A stretch of 64,000 nucleotides of DNA from Pristionchus mayeri (lineage: Eukaryota > Nematoda > Chromadorea > Rhabditida > Neodiplogasteridae). This document shows, in pieces, positions 54,237-64,000 of the stretch; the stretch's first letter is position 1; the number at the start of each line of letters is the position of its first letter. Both the position numbers and the translations under genes were made by a program. Where the stretch lies: assembly GCA_036245805.1 (NCBI GenBank), contig BTRK01000003.1, positions 17,028,464 through 17,092,463 on the forward strand, read 5' to 3'. The notes under the pieces were generated by a model that was not told the origin of the DNA, ran no database searches, and saw only the letters and a list, made by a program, of their open reading frames with translations.

Positions 54237-55000
54237 AAATTATCCACTCTCTTCAGCTGTTCTGGCTGCGATTACTGCATCCCGATTTACAATTGAGATA
54301 AATAATGCACAAAGTGTTGGTATGTCTGTTTTATTTCATTCTTTTAAATGCGATACAGACGAAAATAATATGTTGTCAAGAAAGATTCATAAACAGTGTT
54401 CTGCTTGTTTCATAATGGGCATAACTGACGTGTCCTTCTCTTTATTGTTTGAGAGCTTTTGGGAACAAATTTATGGATGGAATATAGTTTATGTTCACCG
54501 ATACCGAGCCAGCTATGCGCTAAATAGAGTATCGAATGTGCGATTTTTGCCAGACTGGATGATTCACCAACTTACTCCCCATATGGAGCTCTAACCCCGC
54601 GCGCCTTCTGACTCACTCAGAACCGCGCAAATAGCGCCAAATATTCCGAGATTCCATCCATTACTCACTATCTCTGACTGATAGGTACGCGAAAGAGCAA
54701 ATATAATGAGAAGAGCGCTCGATTTTCTTCAATTCTCATCTTGGCAAACTGTTGCCCGTATCAAATATCGTGACTCAGCGAATAAGCCCGCGAAAGGTGA
54801 TAAAAGTCCCGCGATCGGAGCCTTTGAATCATTCCATTTCAAGCTTTCTCTGATTTTCTCCAAATATTGCTTTTCCTCCTTATACTCAATCTATTCCCGC
54901 TCCTTTTCGTTCTCTGTTACTTTGAATGAAGTGCCTGATATATTTATTCATATATTTGCATATTTTAAAAACCCCTGTGATCTTTGATCTTTCAGCAGCA

Positions 55001-56013
55001 ATGAAACTCGAGCTTCTCCTCCTCATCGTCGTTCCTGCCTCCATCGCAATCAAGTGTTACGTGGGAGATGGAAGGGGAAATTCGCCCTCGTACGAGGACA
55101 GAACTTGCGATGGCGTCGAGTATTGCTACCACGTAAGTGATTTGAGTTATGGCATCTTTCGGAAGTAAAGCTCGAAATTGGGATATTCGGATCTTTCGAA
55201 CTATGAACGAACTAGGTTTTCGTGAGCCGAAAACTGGAATAGAATTCCTCGTCGAGTAACACCAACTTATCACAATTCGCTAATCAGCGGCAATTGTTTT
55301 GCAACGAGTAATCAAATCTCTTTGCAGACCACTCAGGTGTACAACGACGGCTCGCACGCCTACCCAAAGAACTGTGACACGACCAGCCTGTGCCATGTGA
55401 GGAATTCAGTGGCAACTATATTGATCTATGCATTGCGGCACTAGTTCGGCTGATATCACCTTTGGATTATATCCTTCCGGATGAGCACCATTAGGTGTAC
55501 CCTTTCCCAGTATGTTCGCAGTAGGTTCCCAAAGTGTTAGAAATTCGTCTGCGAAAGTTCTGACGGTCTATTTTTGGGTTGTCATTCGGAAGGTTATCAT
55601 CCTACGGTGCTTATCCGACTTAGTGCATGCATTTTCTACTGAGACTCCATTAATTTCTGCTCCAAAGATGCAGAATAAAGATAAAATGGAATTCAGGGAA
55701 TGAAAAAGGAGAGCAAATTTTAGAACACCCAATGCTCGCCCATTGCCGGTGGTGAAATTTGCTGCTGCAAGGGAGACCACTGCAACTCCGCCTCCGGCAG
55801 CTCGCTCCTGATGACGATGCTGGCTGCAGGTGTGCTCTTCTTTCCTGGCTCTAGGTGAAACAGAGATAGAACACCGCTAGCTGACTTCTAGGTGGTCGCG
55901 AAATCCGTTTTATAGTCACTAAATGATACTTGTGATGTTCTTGTTGTTCAGCACTATTTTTCCTATTTTTACTGAATGACTGTATTCCAGGAGCCGCAGT
56001 CTGGATGCGATAA
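55001..56013 (+). CDS. Ly6/three-finger GPI-type surface protein, intact
   Basis: Exons 55001-55132 (signal peptide MKLELLLLIVVPASIAIKCY, then DRTCDGVEYCYH), 55328-55396 (YPKNCDTTSLCH), 55724-55829 (QCSPIAGGEICCCKGDHCNS and SGSSLLMTMLAAG), 55991-56013 (tail AAVWMR). 109 aa with good GT/AG borders and phases 0, 0, 1. If the last intron is retained, the frame ends LAAGVLFFPGSR at 55858 and is also acceptable. Ten or more cysteines fit the three-finger fold. The Ser-Gly-Ser plus hydrophobic end suggests a GPI anchor. A 189-bp MITE occupies intron 2. This is the cleanest member of the family here. Confidence 0.85.
55438..55626. mobile_element. GCACTAG-type MITE, copy 3, in a Ly6 intron
   Basis: 189 bp with ends GCACTAGTTCGG and CCGACTTAGTGC; inner CATCCTACGG and TTCTGACGG blocks relate it to 17496-17672. 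It lies wholly within intron 2 of the gene at 55001-56013. Confidence 0.7.
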
Positions 56014-56360
56014 TGAGCGTGTCCTCTTCATAGTACTTACTCAGCGATGTGCCGATATCTGAACGTTCTCATTTTTGCAATCTACGTGTTTGAAAAACTG
56101 AATTAATAAAGGAATTTGTTATTGGAAATGCATTCAAACACGTTGTGGAGCACAAAGAAACACGAGAGAGTCACATTGTGGGCTCTCCAATATCACACAC
56201 AATGTGTTCCTCGCCATAATATATCGCCTCCGTTTTTCATGATATTATTTTTGCGTATTGTGAATGTTTATACGAATAATGGAGCGGGAAGGAGTCTACG
56301 AGCTCGTGTTTTTCAACCCGATTAGGTTATTCTCGCATGATTTTATGCTTATCTTTGCTG

Positions 56361-56418
56361 GCACTAGATCGGATGAGAATTACGATGTAAAGTAATAGTT
56401 CTCATTCGGCCTAGTACC
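56361..56418. mobile_element. GCACTAG-type MITE, copy 4, minimal
   Basis: 58-bp near-perfect palindrome, GCACTAGATCGGATGAGAA ... TTCTCATTCGGCCTAGTACC. It lies 23 bp before the ATG of the next Ly6 gene and so may fall in its promoter or 5' leader. Confidence 0.7.
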
Positions 56419-56441
56419 ATCTTTGTTGCTTCAGTTGCTGT

Positions 56442-57726
56442 ATGGCACTTACGAGTGTAGTCCTTCTTGCTCTACTGGGTGCTGCCATGGTAGATGGATT
56501 TGAGTGTATGGCCGGAAAAGGCATCGGTGACAATCCCTCGTACTTCAACAAGACCTGTCCCCACTGGGCCCCATACTGCATATCGGTTAGAATTTTCCAT
56601 CATTCTTAAATAAGCAACAATTATTGCCTAATTCCAGTAGCAAATATTTCTTTCGGTCCGGTTTACGATGCGTTACTAACTGATAAGCTCACGTAGCGTA
56701 CATGATGGCTCCGAAAAATCAATGAGAAGAGAAAATATTTGAATTCACGAAATTCCGTATACCTCGACAGATACGGAATTGAGTCAATTCAAATATTGCC
56801 TGTTCTCCTTTTTTTCACGCCATAAAGCCTACACTGCAATAATTTTCTTTCAGATGGACTCTTGGGATAGTGAGAAAAATACGAGCGTTGCCTGGAAAGG
56901 ATGCGCCACTGCAGATTACTGCGGACATGTGATTTATTTCATTTTTTCTGTCGACTCTATTCGAAAGGGTTTCATTCACATTAGCTAAATTCACTAAATT
57001 CAGTTCTCACTAAAAGTAGCTGTAAAACGGACAATTTTGAATTTTCCTGATTCTTAAAGAAGGAGTGTCAGCAACGTTGAACTTTTGACGCTGTCATAGC
57101 AATGACCTAGCCAACCCTACAAAGATCATAGCGCGAGCTAAGAGGATGGACAACCATCGTTTCCATAGCTCAGTGGTAGAGCAGCCGGGAGGTTGCGGGT
57201 TTGATTCCCATCCAAGGATTTTTGAAAAATCTTCGAGATATTTGAATTCCCGCACGTCCCTGCCCTATCAAGGACTATCAGCGCCCATGGCACTCTGCCA
57301 ACTAGTGATAACTCGGCTCAAAATAAAGATATGATTTTGAAATTTTCAGAATCTCTAATGGTTATGAAAAGCTAGGCCATGGTTATGACAGCGTCAAAAC
57401 TTCAACTTTGCTGACAATCCTTCTTTAAATGCTCGAGTATATCGCGATTCCTATCTTATATCGCACGGGTATGTCCGATCTTGAAATATAATTAAGCGGT
57501 AAATACATGTGTCTTTCACTTGTGCAATTTTGTATTTCGAACATTGTCGATTTTTTTCCAGGCATGTGGTGTGATTAGGCAAAAGGACGATGGAGTCAGG
57601 GATCTTTGCTGCGGTTCCGACTTCTGCAATCGAATCGGCCCCGGTTACCCCGATCGGTGCAGCTCGACACTGGAAACCATCACTACCCTAAGTAGGATGA
57701 GAACTATGACGTCATGCAGCCTTTGA
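56442..57726 (+). CDS. Ly6/three-finger protein with transposon-derived C-terminus
   Basis: Exons 56442-56585 (MALTSVVLLALLGAAMVDGF signal peptide; ECMAGKGIGDNPSY; KTCPHWAPYC), 56854-56928 (GCATADYCGH), 57562-57726 (ACGVIRQKDD, DLCCGSDFCNRIGPGYPDRC). Phases 0 throughout, 127 aa. It starts just after TTGCTTCAG, a likely trans-splice site. The last ten codons (RMRTMTSCSL) come from the left end of a 2-kb TIR element that begins at about 57689. In place of the usual hydrophobic GPI tail the protein therefore ends polar and would be secreted, not anchored (inference). Its closest relative is the gene starting at 63777. Intron 2 holds a tRNA-bearing MITE. Confidence 0.78.
57054..57428. mobile_element. 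TTAA-flanked MITE with tRNA-like core, copy 4
   Basis: 375 bp with ends TTAAAGAAGGAGTGTCAGCA and TGCTGACAATCCTTCTTTAA. Inverted inner ends continue through GTTGAACTTTTGACGCTGTC. Core 57160-57218 is tRNA-like. It shares ATAGCGCGAGCTA upstream and GATATTTGAATTC-CGCAC downstream of the core with 24628-25001, and has the same length within 1 bp. Confidence 0.82.
57160..57218 (+). tRNA. tRNA-like sequence lacking the anticodon arm
   Basis: TTTCCATAGCTCAGTGGTAG contains an A box (TAGCTCAGTGG) and GCGGGTTTGATTCCC is a B-box-like arm, only about 30 bp apart. The anticodon region present at 24734-24807 is deleted. It cannot be a functional tRNA; it is a module of the MITE. Confidence 0.55.
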
Positions 57727-59688
57727 TATATTTAGAGACCGCAATGAGGTTGACCGAATTGCTCTTTCAGGGTCGTTTATGAGCCTAATGTATGTCTCGA
57801 GGTCCAAATAAGATCATACTTTTTACCGCTTGTCGATATCTTATCGTTGAACCGAGTTATGGGCCAAAAACAGCTGGAAACAAGTTCAACGTGAAAGTAG
57901 TTGAAACCGGGACGAGATGGGAGTGGACGGAGCCCATTCTGCCCAATCTCATGCAGATCTCTAAAAGTTCGAGCAGAGCTTCGCCTCGAGCTGAGCTCGA
58001 TACAGAGGGCGGAAGGGATCGACTGTCTAGAGCGCGCGCTCTCTAGTCACGCCGGGGCATAAACAAACGATGAGAGAGGGAGAGGGAGAGGAGAGAGGCG
58101 CGCTCCAGTGAAGCCCGTCGACCCAAATCGTTGACAAGGCACGGCGAACCGTAGAGACCTCCGATTTTCGTTTTTCTTTGTTTTGAAATTCATCAACAAA
58201 TCGTCTAAACTCCTGTGCAAAGGCGCATAAGAGTCCGACCGCTAGAACTATTTCATTTAACAATCACTTTTCTTATTTATCGATTTTTACTAAGTAAATG
58301 TTCTCCGATCATGGTGCTCCAAAAGTATGTTGTAGCAGTTGATGAGACCTATCGAATGCGACCTTGATAATCGAAAATGGTTCAGTATTCGCCTATTTGG
58401 TTCAGTATATAACGATTCCAGCTCATTTTAAAACAGCTATTTCGAAACTCAATACATGATGATTTTCAAATGGTAACTAGTTTGCGCACAGTATCGGCAG
58501 ACCCCACTTGTGGGGTCTTTTCTGAATCCTCATGAGACGCTCTACAATTTGTATAGACAGAAATTTGATATTTTTCCTAGTATTCGAAAAACTTGAGAAA
58601 ATCCGAAAATTTATCACCTTTTACGCTGTTTCTCGAATACTAGGAAAAATATCAAAAATCTGTCTGTACAAATTGTAAAGCTGATCATGAGGATTCAGAA
58701 AAGTCACCACAAGTGGGGTCTGCCGATATTGCGCGCAGACTAGTTCCCATTTGAATCTGAAAATTTTTAAATAGAAGTAATTGTGTCAAAGGGGAGCCGG
58801 CAAGCGAGATAAAAATCCCAAAATTTAACAGTAGGTTCATGCCTTATTGTTTGAAACCCTTGCTATTCCGGATTACTAAATTTTAATTTCTTAATTAAAT
58901 TATGGCTTATGTTTCAACTGCTTTCACCCTCACGTCCCCGCTCAGTCGAAGTGAACGGAGAGGAATGGTCCGCCGCGAGAACAAAGGAAATTGTCTGATC
59001 TGACAGGCTGTGAAAAAGTGTCAACGGAGAGCGGTAGGAAAACGAGACGAGGGAGAGAGGGGGCGGAGCCTATTCCGACCCTTCCCCAGTCAAATCGCCA
59101 AAAATTTGAGCAGGGCTTCGCCCTTTCCCAGTTGCGCCTTACCCTTGTGAGGTAAGGCGAGAGAGCGAGGCGGCCGCACTCTTCTTTAGAGCGCGCGCTC
59201 TCTACTCAGGCCGGGTCAGAAAAAGGCGAGAGGAGAGGGAGGAGAGGGAGAGAGGAAGAGGTCGATCTTTTAGCACAGGCACCGACTGGTTTACTTAGAA
59301 ACACAAACAGGAAAATCAATATTTTTCGATTTTTTTTCACCATCTTGTTTGAATAGTTGCTGGCTATCATAATTTCACTATTCAAACCTTGTATCATAAT
59401 TTCTCTGCTCACGCATATCAAAAATCTGGGAAAAACGATGGATCGCGTTACAAAGTTCGATTTTTCAACACGACAGCTGCAAAACTGTTTTTTGAATAGT
59501 AAAATATTGAAAGCACACGGGTAGAGCTTTCGAATTCTTTTTTGATCAAGTAATTTGGTTAAGAATGAACGCTGTGTTTGTTCTATCTTGCTTTCGAGGG
59601 GGAATCGTGTCAGAAGGAAGTGGGCGGAGCTTATGGTGCCTAGATATATCAAAGGCGGAATGGCGTCATAGTTCTCATCCGACCTATA
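57689..59688. mobile_element. 2-kb TIR element with GGATGAGAACTATGACG ends
   Basis: Left end TAAGTAGGATGAGAACTATG at about 57689 and right end CATAGTTCTCATCCGACCTA at 59688, related to the GCACTAG-type MITEs. Inside are two direct copies (57970-58110 and 59108-59250) containing GAGCAG(A/G)GCTTCGCC, TAGAGCGCGCGCTCTCTA and an AGAGGGAGAGGAG-type purine tract, and a nested palindrome at 58464-58756. No transposase is recognised. It interrupts the last exon of the Ly6 gene at 56442. Confidence 0.6.
58464..58756. mobile_element. Nested palindromic MITE
   Basis: 293 bp, arms of about 130 bp: TATCGGCAGACCCCACTTGT and its complement, and TATTCGAAAAACTTGAG / TTTCTCGAATACTAGG around a short loop. It contains TACAATTTGTA-type blocks also seen in 16279-16723, suggesting a distant family link. 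Confidence 0.75.
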
Positions 59689-59749
59689 GCCTGCAGCCAC
59701 AATGGCTGCAAGTAGTGTGAACATTTCATAATTATACGTGCGAAAAACG

Positions 59750-60865
59750 AGATTGACCTTTGCAAAGCAGTTACCGAAATGCCCGCATTCGTAATCACCT
59801 GCAACAGCATCTCCGGAAACTCGCTATTCATAACCATCCTTGCCGCAGGTTAGTGTGATCACCGAAAGAATCGGCATGATCTGACAATGCCGATTCTTGT
59901 AGACACTCATAATATTAGGTTGGTAACAAAGTTCTGTCGCGTACTATTTTTCCATTTTTTCTTGACTGAATAAATTCCCTGGAAATTCGATTTAACATAA
60001 GGTGAAGTGATGTAACTAGTATACGTCAACAGGTTTAAGTCGATTCTATTTCGCATATAAATCGAGTAAATAAATAAGATCTCAAAAATTCTGAAAATGA
60101 CGATTTTATGGTGTAATTTTTTGAACTCAGCCGTTTGAATAAGAGCTACCAATTGCTTCTACTGCTTTGAAAGGTGATAAACATAGAGTTATACATCCAT
60201 ATTATCGCATAACATCCGGCATTCGATATGTGTGGGAAGCTGCAGATTACAAAAAAAGACTGATTTCAAAGAACAATTTCCGCTTTCATCATTTGAAAAA
60301 ATGTAGCTTACGAACAGTTAGGTGCACCACTTTCCCATTTAGGGTCAACATTAGTCATGTCGAGTACTTCACTACTCACTACAATTGAGCTTACTAGATC
60401 AATCGCTAAATTTTCAGGGATGAGAAATGTTTAACAACAAAATTCAATTCAGTGAAATTTTCAGAATTAGCGCTGATCCCAAGTTGGCATAATGGGCCTT
60501 TCGTATTGTTATGCAATACAAAACATGCCCACTTGTTGTACTCTACAACAGCATGTTAGTTATGCCCATATCACATTTCTTCTTTCAACTATGAGCAAAT
60601 AAAAATAGGGTTGGTCATCAATTTCGCTGAATTTGGCAATCGACTATGCCAGAATTAGTAATTGGAGAATACTGTGATAACGTTTTCTCGAAAGAGTAAC
60701 CAAGCACTATTAGATTACTGAAGATCGTATGAAGATTGATCAACTTTGAAGGACAGGATAAACCAAAATGTAAAATACGAGAAATGCGACAGAACTTTCT
60801 TACCAACCTAATATAATCTTTATTTCAGGAACGGCTCTTCGGTTGATCATCGGCATTCATTGATT
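59750..60865 (+). pseudogene. Relic last exons of a Ly6 gene split by a MITE
   Basis: The segment ending 59848 encodes TCNSISGNSLFITILAAG, the CN plus GPI-type end of a family member. The donor GCAG/GTTAGT is followed by an acceptor TTATTTCAG at 60830 and a tail exon 60831-60865 (TALRLIIGIH), as in the tail exons at 44162 and 55991. The intron contains the 899-bp mariner MITE. No upstream CC motif is intact. It may be the original 3' end of the gene at 56442, displaced by the 2-kb insertion. Confidence 0.5.
59915..60813. mobile_element. 899-bp mariner-type MITE, copy 2
   Basis: Ends TTAGGTTGGTAACAAAGTTC and complement, TA at 59913-59914 and 60814-60815. Same length as 11387-12285 and similar throughout with substitutions. 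No transposase. Confidence 0.9.
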
Positions 60866-60966
60866 GATTTCCCTTCTTTCAGTTGTCCACTAATACATTT
60901 TCCCGCTCTAAATTTTCTTGTAAAAATGGATTTACGAACAAATCAAACGTTTATCGAACATTCTCC

Positions 60967-60984
60967 GGGGGGGGGGGGGGGGGG
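60967..60984. repeat. Isolated run of 18 G
   Basis: 18 consecutive G followed by AGTTGACAATG. It lacks the GTGACAAAAGC that follows the G run in two of the foldbacks and has no partner C run, so it may be a truncated end of that family or an independent homopolymer. Confidence 0.6.
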
Positions 60985-61203
60985 AGTTGACAATGAAATA
61001 ATACTTGCGGTTTTCATCACACCATGAAGGCAGAGAATCATGCATCACAATACAAAATATATTTCAGATATTGCGCCTTGCTTTGCCTTCCGGGTTGGTT
61101 CCTATGTCTAGATGGTGGGCGATGGACAATACGTTTAACAATTTATGCTTCACTTTGCTTTCCTGTGCTCTCCTTTCACGTCCTCATTTTTCCTTCAGAT
61201 ATA

Positions 61204-63676
61204 ATGAAGGGGAAAGTGAAAGTACTCTTCGTTATTCTTGCCGTATTTCTTGCTCTTCTTCTTGTCTCTTTCATCATCTACTCTTTCCTCTTGACCACCA
61301 AGCCCCGGAAGTGCTGGGCCAACTCCAAGGAAAATCGTACTATTCTACAAGAGGAAACGTGTGTGGAAGGATCCTCTTTCTGCATCACGGTATACCATTT
61401 TAGCAGATATTTCATATTATATTCAACATATTACATTAGAACTATTAGGTAGGCATAAATCCATCAAAATAATTGATAATGAAACATTGTTGATTATCTT
61501 CCAGGGAACGTCACTCGTAGGTGATGATGCTGCTCAATCGATGGCGTGTGGACCCCTTGAGAAGGATGGACACAATTGCATGGTTCAAATTACAGAAACT
61601 TCTAAAAACATACTTTCAATTGGAAATAAATTACATTATATAATTTTACAATTCATCGGGTGGAAAATATACATGCGTTGCTTGAATATTGCTGTTTTGA
61701 TTTGAAATTTCGGGGGGGGGGGGGGGGGGTGACAAAAGCAAAAACGACAAAATCACAACTCGTCGCCGTTCGCTTGCGATTGAACGACGCGAGTTGGGAG
61801 TTGGTTCATTGTAACCAGTATGTGCTCCCCCACATTTGCATATGAGAGACTTTTTGAGTCAGTGAACATATTTGTGAAGAGCCTTGGCAAAGTGCAAAAA
61901 ATCGAAATCACCCTAAATGTGTCCACGTGTAGTACTCAAAGAGACTAGCTCACCCACCACTTATGGAGTGATCTAGGTCACAGTTAATAAGGATTAAGCA
62001 CGTTACCGTAATCCGACGAAGTTTAGATTTCGCTATTGATCTGAGCGGCACATATATCAAAAGATGCGCCGTTGCCTGCTCATCAACCTTCCAAGGTTTC
62101 ATCCTAATTGAATTTAATACCTTCGAAAAAAATCGAAAAATCGAATATTATTTCCTATTTTTAATTGTATATTTTTCTGATGGGTGGGTAGCGGGGTTTT
62201 TTATTCCTTTATTTTGTAGGTCCGTCTACTGACTGTCCATGCTGAACATACAAACAAAATAAAAAAATATGTTTTTGGGAAAAAGACAAAAATTGGTCAA
62301 CAATTTGAAATAAAATCAGTTCGTAATACTAAAAAGCTACCGTAGTCAAACACTTCGATTGAGCTCATGCCTCTCTTAAAGTATTGCGAAACCAAATGTC
62401 ACATGCAATCGTGTTGCGCCGCAGGGGCGGTGTAGAACACCCCTTCAGATCCATGCTTTCATTGATTTCGAAAATTTTTTACGGTAGCTTTTCCGTATTA
62501 CGAAATGATTTTATTTCAAATTGTTGACCAATTTTTGTCTTTTTCTCAAAAACCTATTTTTTGATTTTGTTTGTATGTTCAGCATGGACAGTCAGTAGAC
62601 GGACCTACAAAATAAAGGAATAAAAAACCTCGCTACCCACCCATCAGAAAAATATACAATTCAAAATAGGAAATAATATTCGATTTTTTCGATTTTTTTC
62701 GAAGGTCTTAAATTCAATTAGGATGAAACCTTGGAAGGTTGATGAGCAGGCAACGGCGCATCTTTTGATATATGTGCCGCTCAGATCAATAGCGAAATCG
62801 AAACTTCGTCTGATTACGGTAACGTGCTTAATCCTTATTAACTGTGACCTAGATCACTCCATAAGTGGTGGGTGAGCTAGTCTCTTTAAGTACTACACGT
62901 GGACACATTTAGGGCGATTTCGATTTTTTGCACTTTGCCAAGCATATGTTCACCGAGTCGAAAAGTCTCTCATATGCAAGTCTAGCTGCCAGGCGATCTT
63001 GAGTTTCACTCCATGTCTATGTATAGGGGTTCATGGTCCAAAATTGGCAATTTGAGTTGAAAATCATGGTTAGATAAAAACCAAAACCCGTAACCGATAG
63101 ATACAAATATTACTTAGTTACAGTAGTTACTGGGGTACTGAAATATGTATTGGTTACGGCTTTTGGTTTTTATCTAACCATGATTTTCAAGTCAAATTGC
63201 CAATTTTGGACCATGAACCCCTATACATAGATATGAAGTGAAACTCAAGATCGCCTGGCAGCTAGACTTGCATATGCAAATGTGGGGGAGCACATACTGG
63301 TTACAATGAACCAATTCCCAAGTCGCTTCATCTAATCGCAAGCGAACGGCGACGAGATGTGCTTTTGTCGTTTTTGATTTTGTCACCCCCCCCCCCCCAA
63401 ATTTCATCTTAGGAAGGTCATATAATTGATTTTCGTTTGCAGGACCCTAATTTCCTGATAGAGCAGAACCTCACTTCATGCTGCATGTATGACCTGTGCA
63501 ACTCCGGAAGCACCTCGTCGTCTCTGAGATGCATGGTCGGCAAGGGCGAAGGCGAAGGAGAGAGTCCCGAGTACACATATGCACCATGGGCGTTAAACGA
63601 CCTTCTCCGAAAAATGCAAAATGACGTGTTACTATCCACAATATATTGCATTTCCTCCGCTTTTTGCTTTTTTTGA
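61204..63676 (+). CDS. Divergent Ly6-like protein with long C-terminal extension
   Basis: Exons 61204-61389, 61505-61582, 63443-63676; phases 0; 165 aa. The N-terminus has a long hydrophobic segment (VLFVILAVFLALLLVSFIIY) that may be a signal anchor and not a cleaved signal. Then come KCWANSKENR and ETCVEGSSFC, the middle exon with CGPLEKDGHNC, and LTSCCMYDLCNSG in exon 3. Where relatives end, this one continues with a charged GEGEGESPEYTY stretch and a hydrophobic Cys-containing end (IYCISSAFCFF). The start follows TTCCTTCAG, a likely trans-splice site. Intron 2 (1.86 kb) is almost entirely a G-tipped foldback with another element nested in it. Confidence 0.72.
61712..63398. mobile_element. 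G-tipped foldback element, copy 3, with nested element
   Basis: 17 G at the left, 13 C at the right, flanked by AAATTTC on both sides. Inside, GTGACAAAAGC and GACAAAATCA pair with the complement near 63340-63385. The left arm is interrupted at 61843 by a 1.13-kb palindrome. The remaining arms match 22014-22541. Confidence 0.85.
61843..62972. mobile_element. Nested foldback with TA target site
   Basis: Ends TGAGAGACTTTTTGAGTCAG and complement, flanked by TA on both sides (GCATA / TATGC). The arms exceed 500 bp; the central GGACAGTCAGTAGACGGACC and ACCCACCCATCAGAAAAATA blocks are inverted. The diverged single arm at 10243-10640 belongs to the same family. No gene. Confidence 0.85.
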
Positions 63677-63776
63677 AGAATGTGCATGTGAATCATTGCG
63701 CGTGAAGGTGTGAACCATACGCTTATCCCTTGCGTGGTTATCTGTGCATCTTAATGTTAGTTGCTTCAGTTGCTGA

Positions 63777-63920
63777 ATGAGAGTTTCGGAAGTCATTCTA
63801 CTTGCGGTGTTGGGCATTGCTATGGTTGATGGATATACCTGCTATGCCGGGGAAGGCATCGGTGCCAACCCCTCGTACTACAACATTACGTGCCCCTACG
63901 ATGTCCCATACTGCGAATCG
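63777..63920 (+). CDS. Ly6/three-finger protein, first exon (gene runs off the window)
   Basis: Exon 1 encodes MRVSEVILLAVLGIAMVDGY, then TCYAGEGIGANPSYYNITCP and YCES before GTTAGAATT. Exon length (144 nt), donor and sequence closely match exon 1 of the gene at 56442, and the leader GTTGCTTCAGTTGCTG before the ATG is conserved, so the two are tandem paralogues. The remaining exons lie beyond 64000. Confidence 0.78.
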
Positions 63921-64000
63921 GTTAGAATTATCCACCATTATATAATAAGCATCAAGTCAAGTACCTTTAAAAACTGGCAGGGCTAATGAATGTGTCCTAC

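Overview
This window reads as a nematode chromosome arm, most likely from a free-living rhabditid or diplogastrid. The evidence is short introns ending in TTTCAG, ATGs sitting just behind probable spliced-leader acceptor sites, C6-domain and ShK-domain genes, a nematode-type tyrosinase, clustered Ly6/three-finger genes, and dense Tc1/mariner, hAT-like and Maverick-derived sequence. All host genes are spliced. The exon models below were assembled by hand from splice sites, reading phase and domain motifs.

Layout. 1-2258: remains of a Maverick/Polinton (start of a major capsid gene plus a short upstream reading frame) split by an intact-looking DD37D maT-type Tc1/mariner element. 2253-16905: a nested repeat block. 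Its main unit is a palindromic cassette of about 1.1 kb that carries a three-exon gene for a tiny secreted peptide with a KR cleavage site. Four copies lie on both strands, together with a 0.9 kb unit that is tandemly duplicated on the right. Between the arms lie a possible LTR-retroelement fragment, a 1.2 kb foldback element and a mariner whose transposase is damaged. 16959-22749: a Cys-rich gene fragment and a 13-exon tyrosinase on the minus strand. 25797-29807: minus-strand Ly6 genes, one broken and one chimeric. 30213-37743: a convergent pair of secreted ShK/C6 genes, the larger with four ShK domains and Thr-rich mucin linkers. 38530-63920: at least six Ly6/three-finger genes plus relic exons, with introns swollen by TIR elements.

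How the parts relate. The Ly6 genes share one plan: signal peptide with the first Cys pair, a middle exon, a CC-x4-CN exon, and in several a tiny tail exon completing a GPI-type hydrophobic end. All junctions before the tail are phase 0. Several members carry single disabling changes (a stop codon, a 1-nt insertion, or a transposon end replacing the C-terminus), which suggests rapid birth and death. Transposons are the dominant force here. I count seven or more mariner-type non-autonomous elements, four TTAA-flanked MITEs (two with a tRNA-like core), three foldbacks tipped with long G runs and bounded by 7-8 bp duplications, one hAT-type foldback, two copies of another foldback family, and at least five copies of a GCACTAG-type MITE.

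Limits: no alignments or expression data were available. Exon borders, pseudogene calls and family names rest on reading the sequence.
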